Shown: positions 52,397-62,139 of the stretch, piece after piece | How the letters are laid out: each line of letters opens with the position of its first letter | Numbering within the stretch: position 1 is the stretch's first letter | NCBI GenBank assembly: GCA_964575025.1 | Contig: CAZNPV010000011.1 | Span: 1-64,000, forward strand | Direction: 5' to 3' | Length of the DNA stretch: 64,000 nt | Source: JABMQB01 sp964575025 | GTDB taxonomy: Bacteria; Bacteroidota; Bacteroidia; Bacteroidales; Prolixibacteraceae | The notes under the pieces: generated by a model | Seen by the model: only the letters and a program-made list of their open reading frames with translations | Databases searched by the model: none | Told to the model about the DNA's origin: nothing | Position numbers and translations under genes: made by a program

Positions 52397-53764
52397 TTAG
52401 TTTTCGCAATCGTACGTACAATCATGACACCGTGCAATTTCCCCACGCAGTCTTTTGTCTACAAGGTCGTCGATGCGATTGCGAAGGGGTTCCAGCTTGA
52501 TTTCCTGGATCACTTCATGGGCAAAGGCATTCATCATCATCAGCCTTGCATCTTTTTCCGCAATTCCCCTGCTACGGATATAAAACAATGCTTCCTCATC
52601 CATTTGTCCGATGGTAGCGCCGTGGCTGCATTTCACATCGTCTGCATCGATTATCAGCTGGGGTTTGGTTTGCACCTTCGCCTGGTCGGTGAGGAGCAGG
52701 TTGTTATTCCGTTGGAAGGCCTGGGTTTTCTGTGCATCCCGCAATACATGGATCAACCCGGAAAAGGCTCCTGTGGATTGATCATCCATTACATTTTTAT
52801 ACAACTGGGTGCTTTGGCAATGCGGCTCTTTATGAATAATCCGGGTGTAATTGTCGATGTGCTGTTTGCGGTCCATAAAGGCTATACCGAAAATATCCGA
52901 TTGGCTTTTTTCTCCGTTAAGGATTACTTTCAGGTTGTTACGAATTAACCCTCCATGCAGGGTGGTCGTGTGGGTGCGAACGGTGGAATCTTTTTGTTGG
53001 TCAATAACCAATGAATTGATACTTGCCGAGTTGTTATGTTGGTTCTGGATCGTATAATAGTGCAGATGGGCGTTTTCCCCGACAAATGTTTCTGTGACCG
53101 TATTCTTCAGGTATTTGATGGAATTTAAGGTGTGGTCACATACGAGCACAGTTAATTCGGCACCCGGATTTACAAGGATCAGGTTTCGCTGGGTGATCAA
53201 TGAATCGGAAGGTTCCTGCATCAGGTTGATTACCTGGATCGCCTTTTTAACCTGGGTATGCGCAGGAACCCAGATCACAAAACCATCGGTTGCCAGAGCC
53301 GTGTTTAAAGCAACCATCGGATCTTCCTCCGTAAGCGCAAGCCGGGAATAAAAATTGGTGATCAATTCAGGTCGCGTGGCAGCGATTTTTCGCAGACTCT
53401 CAATGATCATTCCTTCCGGGAGCGATTGGGAGGAATCTCCATCGAGGAACCAACCATTTCTGTTGAACACAAGATGCGTGTCCAACTGGGGAACATTGCA
53501 GCTGAAAACCTTTTGTATATCCAGATCCGAATCCTCCCGGTCTATATTGAAGGAGTACTCAGGAAAAAAAAGAGGCTGGAGATTGGTGTATTTGTAATTT
53601 TCGTTTTTAGGTGTCGGAATACCCTGAAGAATAAAATCCTGCAAAGCCTTTTTCCTGGATTCATTTAACAGGGTTGGTGAATTTTTAAACAAGCGGTCTT
53701 TGACCGCATTGTAACGGTTCACCATTTTTAATGAAAAATCTGTTTTCTCAACCAATACACTCAT
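52397..53764 (-). CDS. sufD: Fe-S cluster assembly protein SufD
   Basis: A 455-residue SufB/SufD-family protein with the right-handed beta-helix core (GAELTVLVCDHT, VGENAHLHYYTIQNQ) and the C-terminal family block DDVKCSHGATIGQMDEEALFYIRSRGI. It forms the SufBC2D scaffold. It starts 4 bp inside the sufC stop (ATGA overlap), which indicates translational coupling. Confidence 0.94.
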   Translation of the reverse strand: MSVLVEKTDFSLKMVNRYNAVKDRLFKNSPTLLNESRKKALQDFILQGIPTPKNENYKYTNLQPLFFPEYSFNIDREDSDLDIQKVFSCNVPQLDTHLVFNRNGWFLDGDSSQSLPEGMIIESLRKIAATRPELITNFYSRLALTEEDPMVALNTALATDGFVIWVPAHTQVKKAIQVINLMQEPSDSLITQRNLILVNPGAELTVLVCDHTLNSIKYLKNTVTETFVGENAHLHYYTIQNQHNNSASINSLVIDQQKDSTVRTHTTTLHGGLIRNNLKVILNGEKSQSDIFGIAFMDRKQHIDNYTRIIHKEPHCQSTQLYKNVMDDQSTGAFSGLIHVLRDAQKTQAFQRNNNLLLTDQAKVQTKPQLIIDADDVKCSHGATIGQMDEEALFYIRSRGIAEKDARLMMMNAFAHEVIQEIKLEPLRNRIDDLVDKRLRGEIARCHDCTYDCEN

Positions 53765-54525
53765 AGCGAATTTCCATTCTTGTTTTTGAGCCAGTCATAC
53801 CCTTTCTCTTCCAGTTCGTAAGCAAGTTCTTTTCCTGCTGATTTAACAATCTGTCCGTTATACAATACATGGACATAATCGGGAATAATGTGATCGAGGA
53901 GGCGTTGGTAGTGTGTGACAACAATGGTAGAGCGCTCCGGATTTTTAAGGGCATTTACACCCCGGGCTACGGTTCTCAGGGCATCAATGTCAAGTCCGGA
54001 ATCTGTTTCATCCAGGATCGCAAGCTTTGGTTCCAGCAGGGCCATCTGGAAAATTTCGTTTTTCTTTTTTTCGCCACCGGAGAACCCTTCATTTACGGAA
54101 CGGTTTGTCAGTTGGGTGTCCATATCCACCAGTTCTTTCCTTTCACGCATTAGTTTCAGAAATTCACCTGCATTGAGGGGTTTTTCATTCCGGTGCTTAC
54201 GAAGTTCGTTCACAGCCGTTTTCAGGAAGGTAACCATGGGAACTCCCGGAATTTCTATGGGATATTGAAAACTCATGAAAATACCTTTTTTGGCCCGTTC
54301 TTCCGGATTCATCTCAAGGAGGTTTTCCCCCATAAAGGTTACCTCTCCCTTCGTAATCGTATACCCCTCTTTTCCGGTTAATATATTGGCCAGGGTACTT
54401 TTCCCTGATCCGTTGGGACCCATAACTGCATGAACTTCACCTGGCTTTATTTCTAAATTGATTCCTTTCAGTATTTCCATTTCTTCAATGGAAACCCAAA
54501 GGTTTTTTATGGATAACATACTCAT
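53761..54525 (-). CDS. sufC: Fe-S cluster assembly ATPase SufC
   Basis: I use ATG 54525 (MSMLSIKNL); an ATG at 54519 is also possible, while the longer frame up to 54612 would overlap sufB and has no family support. The 254-residue ABC-type ATPase has Walker A GPNGSGKST, the signature FSGGEKKKNEI, Walker B LAILDETDSGLD and the switch His in VVTHYQRL. It powers the SufBCD scaffold in the cytoplasm. Confidence 0.95.
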   Translation of the reverse strand: MSMLSIKNLWVSIEEMEILKGINLEIKPGEVHAVMGPNGSGKSTLANILTGKEGYTITKGEVTFMGENLLEMNPEERAKKGIFMSFQYPIEIPGVPMVTFLKTAVNELRKHRNEKPLNAGEFLKLMRERKELVDMDTQLTNRSVNEGFSGGEKKKNEIFQMALLEPKLAILDETDSGLDIDALRTVARGVNALKNPERSTIVVTHYQRLLDHIIPDYVHVLYNGQIVKSAGKELAYELEEKGYDWLKNKNGNSL

Positions 54526-54601
54526 TTCTGCTTTTCTTTTTTTGTCGCTACGGCACTTATATATCCTTGGTTTTAAATATGATATTCCCTCTCTGCCGGG
54601 T

Positions 54602-56047
54602 TTAACCGACACTTCCTTCGAGGCTTATTTGAAGCAGCTTTTGTGCTTCCACAGCAAATTCCATAGGTAACTTGTTTAGTACTTCTTTTGCATATCCGTT
54701 TACGATCATGCCGATGGCATTTTCAGTGGATATGCCCCGTTGGTTGCAGTAGAAGATTTGATCTTCCCCGATTTTGGAGGTCGTAGCTTCGTGTTCAACC
54801 ACGGAAGATTTATTCCCGACTTCGATATAAGGGAAGGTATGTGCCCCGCAGGTTTCACTCAGTAAGAGTGAATCGCACTGGGAGAAATTCCTTGCATTGG
54901 TCGCCTCCGGCATTACTTTTACCAGCCCCCGGTAGGAATTGCTGCTTTTCCCGGCTGATATCCCTTTTGAAATAATGGTACTTCTGGTGTTTTTACCGAT
55001 ATGGATCATTTTACTGCCTGTATCGGCCTGTTGGTAGTTATTGGTTACAGCCACCGAATTAAATTCACCTGTTGAATGGTTCCCTATAAGGATGCAACTT
55101 GGATATTTCCAGGTGATTGCCGACCCGGTTTCAACCTGTGTCCAGCTTATTTTTGATGATTCGCCACGGCAGATTCCCCGTTTGGTGACAAAATTATAGA
55201 TCCCTCCTTTTCCCTCTTTGTTTCCGGGATACCAGTTCTGAACCGTCGAATATTTTACTTCTGCACGGTTGAGGGCGATTATTTCAACTACTGCCGCATG
55301 CAGTTGGTTCTCATCCCGTATGGGGGCTGTACATCCTTCAAGGTAACTGACATAACTGTCGTCATCGGCAATGATCAGGGTACGTTCGAATTGGCCGGTA
55401 TTGGCTGCATTAATGCGGAAATAGGTGGATAACTCAATCGGGCACCTGACCCCTTTCGGAATATAACAAAACGAACCGTCAGAAAATACAGCCGAGTTAA
55501 GGGCAGCAAAAAAATTGTCGGTAACAGGAACCGATTGCCCCAGGTATTTTTTTACCAGATCAGAATGTTCGTGTACCGCCTCTGAAAAGGAACAAAAGAT
55601 AATCCCTTTTTCGGCCAGGGTTTCCTTAAACGTGGTTTTTACTGAAACGCTGTCCATGATCGCATCAACGGCAACACCTGCCAGCTGTTTCTGTTCTTCC
55701 AGAGGGATTCCTAATTTATTAAATGTATCGAGCAATTCCGGATCTACCTCGTCAAGGCTTGTAAACCGGAGCTTCTTTTTGGGTGCAGCATAATAACTGA
55801 TTTCCTGAAAATCTATGTGCGGTATCTGTAAATAAGCCCAGTCAGGCATTATCATGGTTTGCCATTTACGAAAAGCATCCAATCGAAATTGCAACATAAA
55901 TTCCGGCTCTTCCTTTTTTGCCGAAATCAGCCTGATCACATCTTCATTCAGCCCTTTTTCAAGTATTTCGGTCTCAATCGGGGTAACAAAACCGTATTTA
56001 TATTCACCCTGGGTTACGTTATGTAATAATTTGCTTTGCCCTTCCAT
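54602..56047 (-). CDS. sufB: Fe-S cluster assembly protein SufB
   Basis: The start at 56047 gives a 481-residue product beginning MEGQSKLLHNVTQGEYKYGF; an in-frame ATG at 56122 would overlap the candidate promoter and is not conserved-looking. The beta-helix core and the C-terminal CDSLLLSETCGAHTFPYIEV and EHEATTSKIGEDQIFYCNQRGI motifs identify SufB. It is the first gene of the suf operon on this strand. Confidence 0.95.
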   Translation of the reverse strand: MEGQSKLLHNVTQGEYKYGFVTPIETEILEKGLNEDVIRLISAKKEEPEFMLQFRLDAFRKWQTMIMPDWAYLQIPHIDFQEISYYAAPKKKLRFTSLDEVDPELLDTFNKLGIPLEEQKQLAGVAVDAIMDSVSVKTTFKETLAEKGIIFCSFSEAVHEHSDLVKKYLGQSVPVTDNFFAALNSAVFSDGSFCYIPKGVRCPIELSTYFRINAANTGQFERTLIIADDDSYVSYLEGCTAPIRDENQLHAAVVEIIALNRAEVKYSTVQNWYPGNKEGKGGIYNFVTKRGICRGESSKISWTQVETGSAITWKYPSCILIGNHSTGEFNSVAVTNNYQQADTGSKMIHIGKNTRSTIISKGISAGKSSNSYRGLVKVMPEATNARNFSQCDSLLLSETCGAHTFPYIEVGNKSSVVEHEATTSKIGEDQIFYCNQRGISTENAIGMIVNGYAKEVLNKLPMEFAVEAQKLLQISLEGSVG

Positions 56048-56111
56048 CTTCTGTTTTGCTTGTTTTACCCTTGGAACAGATCCTGAATCAGGAACCCTTA
56101 AAAACAGATTG

Positions 56112-56127
56112 CAAAGATACAAAAGTA
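56112..56127 (-). promoter_or_regulatory. Putative promoter box(es) for sufBCDS
   Basis: Two adjacent minus-strand matches to TAnnTTTG occur here: TATCTTTG (56112-56119) and TACTTTTG (56120-56127). They lie about 65 bp before the sufB start used here, supporting that start over the one at 56122. Confidence 0.4.
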
Positions 56128-56182
56128 TAGGTATTTTTATACCGGGAACGATTTAATTCATACTTTTTTATCTTAATTTAAA

Positions 56183-57238
56183 ATGCCAGAAAAAAAAAGA
56201 GTGAGAGAGATCTCAGAAATAGGGGAATTCGGATTAATTGATTTGCTTACAAAGGACATTCAATTAAAGAATGCTTCATCGGTAAAAGGAATTGGTGACG
56301 ATGCGGCTGTATTGGATTACAAAGACAAACAGGTGGTGATTTCAACCGACCTTCTTACCGAGGGCGTTCATTTCAACCTGATGTATGTACCTTTAAAACA
56401 CCTGGGTTACAAGTCCGTTGTTGTCAATGTATCTGATCTTTGTGCCATGAATGCCCTTCCCCGCCAGATAACGGTAAGCCTTGCTTTATCCGGAAAATTT
56501 TCTGTTGAAGCTGTTGAGGAGTTGTATGCGGGAATTAAACGGGCCTGTGCGGCGTATGAAGTGGATTTGGTAGGAGGAGATACTACCTCATCGCTGACCG
56601 GATTGGTAATTTCAGTTACTGCCTTAGGGGAAGCTGAAAAAGAGGAACTTGTATTCAGAAACGGAGCTAAACCCAACGATCTGCTTTGTGTAACCGGTGA
56701 TTTGGGAGGTGCCTATATGGGGCTCCAGATTCTGGAAAGAGAGAATGAAGTATTTAAGGTCAATCCGGCAATGAAACCTCATCTGAAGGGATATGACTAT
56801 ATCCTGGAACGGCAGTTAAAACCGGAAGCAAGAAAAGATATGAGGGGAGTTTTTAAAGAACTGGGGATCAAACCCTCTTCAATGATTGATATTTCAGATG
56901 GATTGTCATCGGAGATTCTGCACCTCTGCACCTCTTCAGGTACAGGCTGCCGGCTGTATGAAGAAAAAATACCTATGGATAATCAAACCAGGAAGATGGC
57001 TGAAGAATTGCATATAAATCCGCTGGTAGCTGCTTTAAACGGAGGTGATGATTATGAATTGCTCTTTACCCTTCCGTTAAACGATTATGATCGCATCAGG
57101 AATCATCCGGATATCACGGTGATTGGAAATATGACGAATCAATCAGAAGGCACGAATCTTATCACAACGGGTGGTTCGGAAATGCCTTTGCTGGCACAGG
57201 GATGGAATCCGTTGAAGAAACCAGCGGATCCGAAATAA
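56183..57238 (+). CDS. thiL: Thiamine-monophosphate kinase
   Basis: A 351-residue AIR-synthase-like kinase that makes thiamine pyrophosphate from thiamine phosphate. Motifs include VKGIGDDAAVLDY, STDLLTEGVHFNLMYVPLKHLGYKSVVVNVSDL, LVGGDTTSS, and a C-terminal DISDGLSSEILHLC and NGGDDYELLF. It is divergent from sufB. Confidence 0.92.
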   Translation: MPEKKRVREISEIGEFGLIDLLTKDIQLKNASSVKGIGDDAAVLDYKDKQVVISTDLLTEGVHFNLMYVPLKHLGYKSVVVNVSDLCAMNALPRQITVSLALSGKFSVEAVEELYAGIKRACAAYEVDLVGGDTTSSLTGLVISVTALGEAEKEELVFRNGAKPNDLLCVTGDLGGAYMGLQILERENEVFKVNPAMKPHLKGYDYILERQLKPEARKDMRGVFKELGIKPSSMIDISDGLSSEILHLCTSSGTGCRLYEEKIPMDNQTRKMAEELHINPLVAALNGGDDYELLFTLPLNDYDRIRNHPDITVIGNMTNQSEGTNLITTGGSEMPLLAQGWNPLKKPADPK

Positions 57239-57314
57239 CAGGTTGCCAAAGGGTTCCTTCTTTGCATTCATTTACAGAAGAGAGGGGGTTTCAGAATGAA
57301 CATTTACTGGACTT

Positions 57315-58097
57315 TTAGTCCGGAAAATACCCTCTTATAATTCCTCTTTTTGAATCTTTAACGAACAGGAGAATTTCGTCTCTTTCGGGTGTTGCCGGCA
57401 TTTCAGCCTCGATCACTTCCACAGCCTGGGCAATGTTCAGACCTTTTTGATAGATATAGCGGTAAATGTCCTGGATTTCTCTGATTTTATCGTTATTATA
57501 GTTTCGCCTTCGCAGACCAATGGAATTTATACCGACATAGGATAGGGGTTCACGTCCGGCTTTGATAAAGGGAGGTACATCCTTTCGTACCAGGGATCCG
57601 CCGGAGATCATTGCATGTGATCCGATCCGGCAGAACTGATGAACAGCGGTCATCCCGCTGAGGATTGCCCAGTCGTCAATCAATACTTCCCCAGCCAGTT
57701 GGGTACAATTCACCATGATCACATTATTGCCAATGACACAGTCGTGTGCAATATGCACATAAGCCATTAATAAACAGTTGTTTCCGACAACAGTTTTTCC
57801 CCGGGCGGCTGTTCCCCTGTTAATGGTTACATATTCCCGTATGGTTGTATTGTTCCCGATTTCAAGGGTTGTGTATTCTCCCTTGAATTTTAAATCCTGC
57901 GGGATGGCACCTATTACAGCTCCCGGAAATATCCGGCAGTTTTTCCCGATCCGGGTTCCAGGCATGATCGTTACACTGGATCCGATCCAGGTTCCCTCCC
58001 CGATAATTACGTCGTGATCAATGGATACAAAGGGTTCGATGACTACGTTATCGGCTATTTTTGCATCTGGGTGTACATATGCAAGTGGCTGTTTCAT
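57315..58097 (-). CDS. lpxA: Acyl-[ACP]-UDP-N-acetylglucosamine O-acyltransferase
   Basis: A 260-residue left-handed beta-helix enzyme, first step of lipid A synthesis. Hexapeptide repeats run through the first two thirds (e.g. IGEGTWIGSSVTIMPGTRIG) with the catalytic His in AYVHIAHDCVIGNN, and a helical C-terminal tail (GINSIGLRRRNYNN). It follows lpxC/fabZ by 9 bp. Confidence 0.95.
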   Translation of the reverse strand: MKQPLAYVHPDAKIADNVVIEPFVSIDHDVIIGEGTWIGSSVTIMPGTRIGKNCRIFPGAVIGAIPQDLKFKGEYTTLEIGNNTTIREYVTINRGTAARGKTVVGNNCLLMAYVHIAHDCVIGNNVIMVNCTQLAGEVLIDDWAILSGMTAVHQFCRIGSHAMISGGSLVRKDVPPFIKAGREPLSYVGINSIGLRRRNYNNDKIREIQDIYRYIYQKGLNIAQAVEVIEAEMPATPERDEILLFVKDSKRGIIRGYFPD

Positions 58098-58106
58098 AGA
58101 TCTTAT

Positions 58107-59504
58107 TTACTGTTTGTGAATTGGTTTCTTTTTAATAAGCTGAGCGATAAATTCTCCTTCAGCGACGATCTTGTCCCCGACGTAACTAGATCCTTTCATA
58201 TGAGCCAGACCACGTCGTATAGGCGACATAAGGGTCATTTTTAGGATCAGGGTATCGCCGGGAACCACTTTTCTTCTGAATCTGACATTATCCATTCGGA
58301 TAAAATAGGTGGCGTATTTGTCTTCGAGATGCCTGAGAACATATAATCCCCCTGTCTGGGCCATGGCTTCAACAAGCAATACCCCGGGCATCACCGGTTC
58401 GTCAGGGAAATGTCCCTGGAAAAAGAATTCATTCCCGGTCACATTCTTGATTCCCACCACGCCATCTGGCATGTATTGAATAATTTTATCAACCAGCAGA
58501 AAGGGATACCTATGGGGTAAAAATTCTTTTATTTGATTGATATCCAGAACAGGAGTCTGGTTCGGGTCGTAATCCGGAACCGTTGATTTTTCATTTTTCA
58601 GGGCTTTTTTCAGCAGCTTGGCCATTTTTGTGTTCGCGTCATGCCCGGGTTTGGTGGCAATGATTCTTCCTTTAATGGGTTTGCCTACCAGGGCCAGGTC
58701 GCCAACGACATCCAGTAATTTGTGCCTGGCACATTCATTATCGAAATAAAGGTCAATATTGTTCAATATACCTTGTGACTTTACTTTAACCCTTTTATGA
58801 TGAAATACATCGGCCAACCGGTCCAGTTCTTCCTGGCTCATATTTTTATCCACAATAACAATCGCATTATCCAGGGCTCCTCCTTTGATCAGGTTGTTTT
58901 GCAGAAGGAATTCCAGTTCATGCAAAAATACGAAAGTCCGGCAGTTGGCAATCTCATCTTTAAACTGGTCAAGGGTGTTGAGTGTGGCAAACTGGTTATT
59001 TAATACGGTTGAATTGAAGGAGATCATGGTATTAATGCAGTAATCATTGTCGGGGAGAGCAACCAGTTCAGCTCCTGTTTTTTTATCGGTATAGGTTATC
59101 GTTTTCCTGATTACGAAATATTCCCGGTCAGCCTCCTGTTCAACAACTCCTGATTTTTCAATAGCTTCCACAAAATATTTGGCGCTTCCATCCATAATGG
59201 GAGCTTCTTTGTTGTCAATTTCAATCAGGACATTATCGAGTCCCATTCCTACTAATGCAGCCAGAGAATGCTCGATGGTTCCAATCTGAACCCCGTTTTG
59301 TTCCAGCAAGGTCCCGCGCGATGTGTCCGTTACCAGGTCGCAGTCTGCATCAATAACCGGTTGACCCGGCAGATCGGTCCGTTTAAACCTGAACCCATGG
59401 TTTACAGGGGCAGGATTGAATTTCATCGTAACATGTACCCCGGTATGAAGCCCTTGACCCTTAATAGTAAATGGGTTAGCAAGTGTTCTTTGTTTGTCAG
59501 CCAT
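58107..59504 (-). CDS. lpxC: Bifunctional LpxC deacetylase / FabZ dehydratase
   Basis: A 465-residue fusion. Residues 1 to about 300 are LpxC: GQGLHTGVHVT, IEHSLAALVGMGLDNV (zinc-binding His), and ARHKLLDVVGDLALVG (zinc-binding His and Asp). Residues about 310-465 are FabZ: LPHRYPFLLVDKI and GHFPDEPVMPGVLLVEAMAQ with its active-site His and Glu. This fusion is characteristic of Bacteroidota. It deacetylates UDP-3-acyl-GlcNAc and dehydrates 3-hydroxyacyl-ACP, linking lipid A with fatty acid synthesis. Its start overlaps the lpxD stop by 8 bp. Confidence 0.95.
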   Translation of the reverse strand: MADKQRTLANPFTIKGQGLHTGVHVTMKFNPAPVNHGFRFKRTDLPGQPVIDADCDLVTDTSRGTLLEQNGVQIGTIEHSLAALVGMGLDNVLIEIDNKEAPIMDGSAKYFVEAIEKSGVVEQEADREYFVIRKTITYTDKKTGAELVALPDNDYCINTMISFNSTVLNNQFATLNTLDQFKDEIANCRTFVFLHELEFLLQNNLIKGGALDNAIVIVDKNMSQEELDRLADVFHHKRVKVKSQGILNNIDLYFDNECARHKLLDVVGDLALVGKPIKGRIIATKPGHDANTKMAKLLKKALKNEKSTVPDYDPNQTPVLDINQIKEFLPHRYPFLLVDKIIQYMPDGVVGIKNVTGNEFFFQGHFPDEPVMPGVLLVEAMAQTGGLYVLRHLEDKYATYFIRMDNVRFRRKVVPGDTLILKMTLMSPIRRGLAHMKGSSYVGDKIVAEGEFIAQLIKKKPIHKQ

Positions 59505-60567
59505 GCCTGTTTATTTGCGATGAAGGTTGTTCTCCATTTTTTAATTTGTTGATCTCTTTTTTAAGCTGAATTACTTCGGACCGCAATTCGGGCAGATTCC
59601 GGAGTATTGTATACATTTTTAATGCATCCTTGAAGCCCATAGCGGGGATTCCCAAAATGATCTGATTGTCTTTCACATCTTTAGATACACCTGATTTAGC
59701 CCCAATCTGGACATTGTCGCCGATGGTAAGATGCCCGGCCAATCCTACCTGTCCGGCAAATTTACAGTTTTTGCCCACTTTGGTTGAACCCGCCAGGCCA
59801 ACCAATCCGGCCATCACGGTATTCTCACCTATCTCGCAATTATGGGCTATCTGGATCAGGTTGTCGAGTTTAACTCCTTTTTTTATAAGGGTAGAACCCA
59901 TCGTGCCACGATCAATGGTTGTATTGGCTCCAATATCTACCTCGTCCTCCAGGATGACATTTCCTATTTGTTCAATTTTTGTATAACTTCCATCCTTCTG
60001 AGGAGCAAAACCAAAACCGTCCGATCCGATCACAGCCCCGGCATGGATGACACAGTTTTTCCCTATTTTGGTGTCAGCATAAATCTTACATCCTGCATAC
60101 AGAACAGACCCACTTCCTATTTCAACATTTTCACCCAGGTAGGTTTGCGGATAAATTTTAACATTATCTCCTATTATGGTATTTCCCCCAACATAAGCAA
60201 AAGCCCCCAGGTACAGGTTCTCACCGATGGTTGCAGTGCGGTCAATATAGCTGGGTTCTTCAATCCCGGTTTTTAACAGCCTGGTTGCCTGTACGTAATA
60301 TTCCAGCAGTCTGGCAAACGCCTCGTAGGCATTGTCTACCTTGATTAAGGTAGCATGTATCTTTTTACGGGGTTTAAAATCCTTGTTGACAAGGATGATC
60401 GAAGACTTGCTTTCATAAATAAAAGATTCATATTTTGGATTGGCCAGGAAAGCCAGGGTTCCTTTTTCGCCTTCTTCTATTTTTGCTACATTCCTTACTT
60501 TTACATTTCCATCCCCATCAATCTCTCCATTTAGTAAAGTGGCAATGTCTGTTGCACTAAATTCCAT
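59497..60567 (-). CDS. lpxD: UDP-3-O-(3-hydroxyacyl)glucosamine N-acyltransferase
   Basis: The start at 60567 (MEFSATDIATLLNG) is preferred over an in-frame ATG at 60591, which lies inside the promoter box. The 356-residue enzyme has the N-terminal UDP-GlcNAc-binding domain (VAKIEEGEKGTLAFLANPKY) and a left-handed beta-helix with the catalytic His in IQIAHNCEIGEN, and the GVKLDNLIQIAHN block typical of LpxD. It is the first gene of the lpxD-lpxC/fabZ-lpxA run. Confidence 0.95.
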   Translation of the reverse strand: MEFSATDIATLLNGEIDGDGNVKVRNVAKIEEGEKGTLAFLANPKYESFIYESKSSIILVNKDFKPRKKIHATLIKVDNAYEAFARLLEYYVQATRLLKTGIEEPSYIDRTATIGENLYLGAFAYVGGNTIIGDNVKIYPQTYLGENVEIGSGSVLYAGCKIYADTKIGKNCVIHAGAVIGSDGFGFAPQKDGSYTKIEQIGNVILEDEVDIGANTTIDRGTMGSTLIKKGVKLDNLIQIAHNCEIGENTVMAGLVGLAGSTKVGKNCKFAGQVGLAGHLTIGDNVQIGAKSGVSKDVKDNQIILGIPAMGFKDALKMYTILRNLPELRSEVIQLKKEINKLKNGEQPSSQINRHG

Positions 60568-60588
60568 TTCTTGATTTTTTAAGCCATG

Positions 60589-60619
60589 CAAAAATAGTTT
60601 TTAATTATTTAAAGTCCAA
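60589..60619 (-). promoter_or_regulatory. Putative lpxD promoter (-33 and -7)
   Basis: On the minus strand TATTTTTG (60589-60596) fits the -7 TAnnTTTG box, and TTG lies 20 bases upstream (60617-60619), the expected spacing. It overlaps the end of the HD-domain gene. Confidence 0.5.
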
Positions 60620-61879
60620 TTCTTTTGGAAAACAGAGAAAAAATTTGCGGACGGGCCTTGAAAGGGACGATAAATTGAGATCGGATGCTTCCATAAAATC
60701 CATGATTTGCCCGTTTTTTAAAAGAAACTTAATATTTTCATTCCCTAAGCTGTAGGCGCTGTTTATTAATTCCTGATGGGTAAAGTAATAGGGTATGGTT
60801 TCATCGGGTATGTTAAAATGGGCTTTCAGGGTTGATTCGAGGCGGGTGATCTGTTCCTGTCCAAAGGCTTTTTCACCGGTTATCACCCTGAAAAGGTTCC
60901 TGTTTATAAGATTTTCTGATAAAAAAGACAAGACCGGGTCGGGATGGTTTTGCCATACTTTGATGGAGGTCAGGATATCGTTGTCATCCAATAAGGAGAA
61001 GTGTTTCAGTACCGGCACTTCCTCATTTCGAAGGTTGTTTCTGAAATCAGTAAGGCTGTACTGTTTTTCCAGAAAGATGCGGAACGAGGGGGATGCAAAC
61101 AGCTTCTCTCCCCGGGAGGTAAGTTCTCTGGCCCTTTTCAGAATACTGATCAGTAAAAAATCGGCGGAGACGACTGTTTTATGCAGATAAACCTGCCAAT
61201 ACATCAACCGTCTTGCTATGAGAAATTTTTCGATGGAATAGATTCCTTTGATTTCAACTACGAGGTTATCGTTCCGGACGTTGAGCATTTTTATGATTCG
61301 GTCGATTCCGACATGCCCCTCTGTAACGCCGGTGAAAAAGCTGTCACGCGCGAGGTAATCCAGCCGGTCCATATCGAGTTGTCCGGAAACCAGCTGGCAC
61401 AGGAATTTTTTAGGATATTCGTTTTTGAATATCTGCAGGGCCATGTTGATTTTTCCATCAAGTATCCGGTTGAGTTCCTCCATGAACAGGATTGAAAGAT
61501 CTTCATGGGATAGATCCACAAGTGACTTTTCAAGGACGTGGGAAAAGGGGCCGTGTCCTATATCATGCAACAGGATAGCTATCGTGGCAGCTTCTGCTTC
61601 TTCTTCTGTAATTGTATGCCCTTTGTTGCGTAACGAATAAATAGCCTGCCGCATCAGCGAGGCCGCACCCAGCGCATGCTCAAACCGCGTGTGGTTGGCC
61701 CCCGGGAAAACCAGAAAGGTGAGTCCTAACTGTTTGATCCTTCTTAAACGTTGAAAAAAAGGATGCTCAATAAGGTCAAATACGATGTCGGATTGCAGAT
61801 TAAAAAAACCGAATAACGGATCGTTGATTATTTTTCTTTTGTTAATTTCCAATCGTTTTGATGTGTCTTGATTAATCAT
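60605..61879 (-). CDS. HD-domain phosphohydrolase (dGTPase/SpoT-like superfamily)
   Basis: A 424-residue protein with the HD metal site: FRLRRIKQLGLTFLVFPGA-type lead-in, NHTRFEHALG (His), LLHDIGHGPFSH (His-Asp) and a later Asp in DMDRLDYLARD. The closest well-known relatives are dNTP triphosphohydrolases and related HD proteins. The substrate is not proven. A TATTTTTG match (61881-61888, minus strand) lies directly upstream of the ATG, which would make the transcript nearly leaderless if used. Confidence 0.88.
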   Translation of the reverse strand: MINQDTSKRLEINKRKIINDPLFGFFNLQSDIVFDLIEHPFFQRLRRIKQLGLTFLVFPGANHTRFEHALGAASLMRQAIYSLRNKGHTITEEEAEAATIAILLHDIGHGPFSHVLEKSLVDLSHEDLSILFMEELNRILDGKINMALQIFKNEYPKKFLCQLVSGQLDMDRLDYLARDSFFTGVTEGHVGIDRIIKMLNVRNDNLVVEIKGIYSIEKFLIARRLMYWQVYLHKTVVSADFLLISILKRARELTSRGEKLFASPSFRIFLEKQYSLTDFRNNLRNEEVPVLKHFSLLDDNDILTSIKVWQNHPDPVLSFLSENLINRNLFRVITGEKAFGQEQITRLESTLKAHFNIPDETIPYYFTHQELINSAYSLGNENIKFLLKNGQIMDFMEASDLNLSSLSRPVRKFFLCFPKELDFK

Positions 61880-62047
61880 ACAAAAATAATAAAAGTTTTA
61901 GGATTAAGCAGGATTAATACGGACCAGAAGCCCGGTTTACTGCCCAAAAAAGGGTAGTTGAAGATCCGGTGCAGATTTTTTTAACGAAGAACTACCTATA
62001 ATTTTCTAAATCATTGGCTTAGGCCTTGCTATCTCAGGGATAAACTT

Positions 62048-62078
62048 TTTGCAGATTCAAGAATTATTCTTATTTTTG
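62048..62078 (+). promoter_or_regulatory. rimP-nusA-infB promoter
   Basis: TTTG (62048-62051), 19 bases, then TATTTTTG (62071-62078) give a near-perfect Bacteroidota -33/-7 promoter. Transcription would start near 62084, leaving a 5' leader of about 55 bases that contains a strong hairpin. Confidence 0.6.
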
Positions 62079-62103
62079 CAGTGATTTTTGGAAAAACTAT
62101 GGT

Positions 62104-62130
62104 GCAGGGGACAGGAAGTCCCCTGTTTTA
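62104..62130 (+). promoter_or_regulatory. Strong hairpin with U-rich tail in the rimP leader (possible attenuator)
   Basis: CAGGGGAC, loop AGGAA, GTCCCCTG then TTTTATT: an 8-bp GC-rich stem followed by a short U run, the form of an intrinsic terminator. It lies between the promoter and the rimP start by only about 10 bp. As nusA is in this operon, NusA-dependent termination or read-through at this hairpin would give feedback control. No experimental support is known to me. Confidence 0.5.
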
Positions 62131-62139
62131 TTGAAAAAA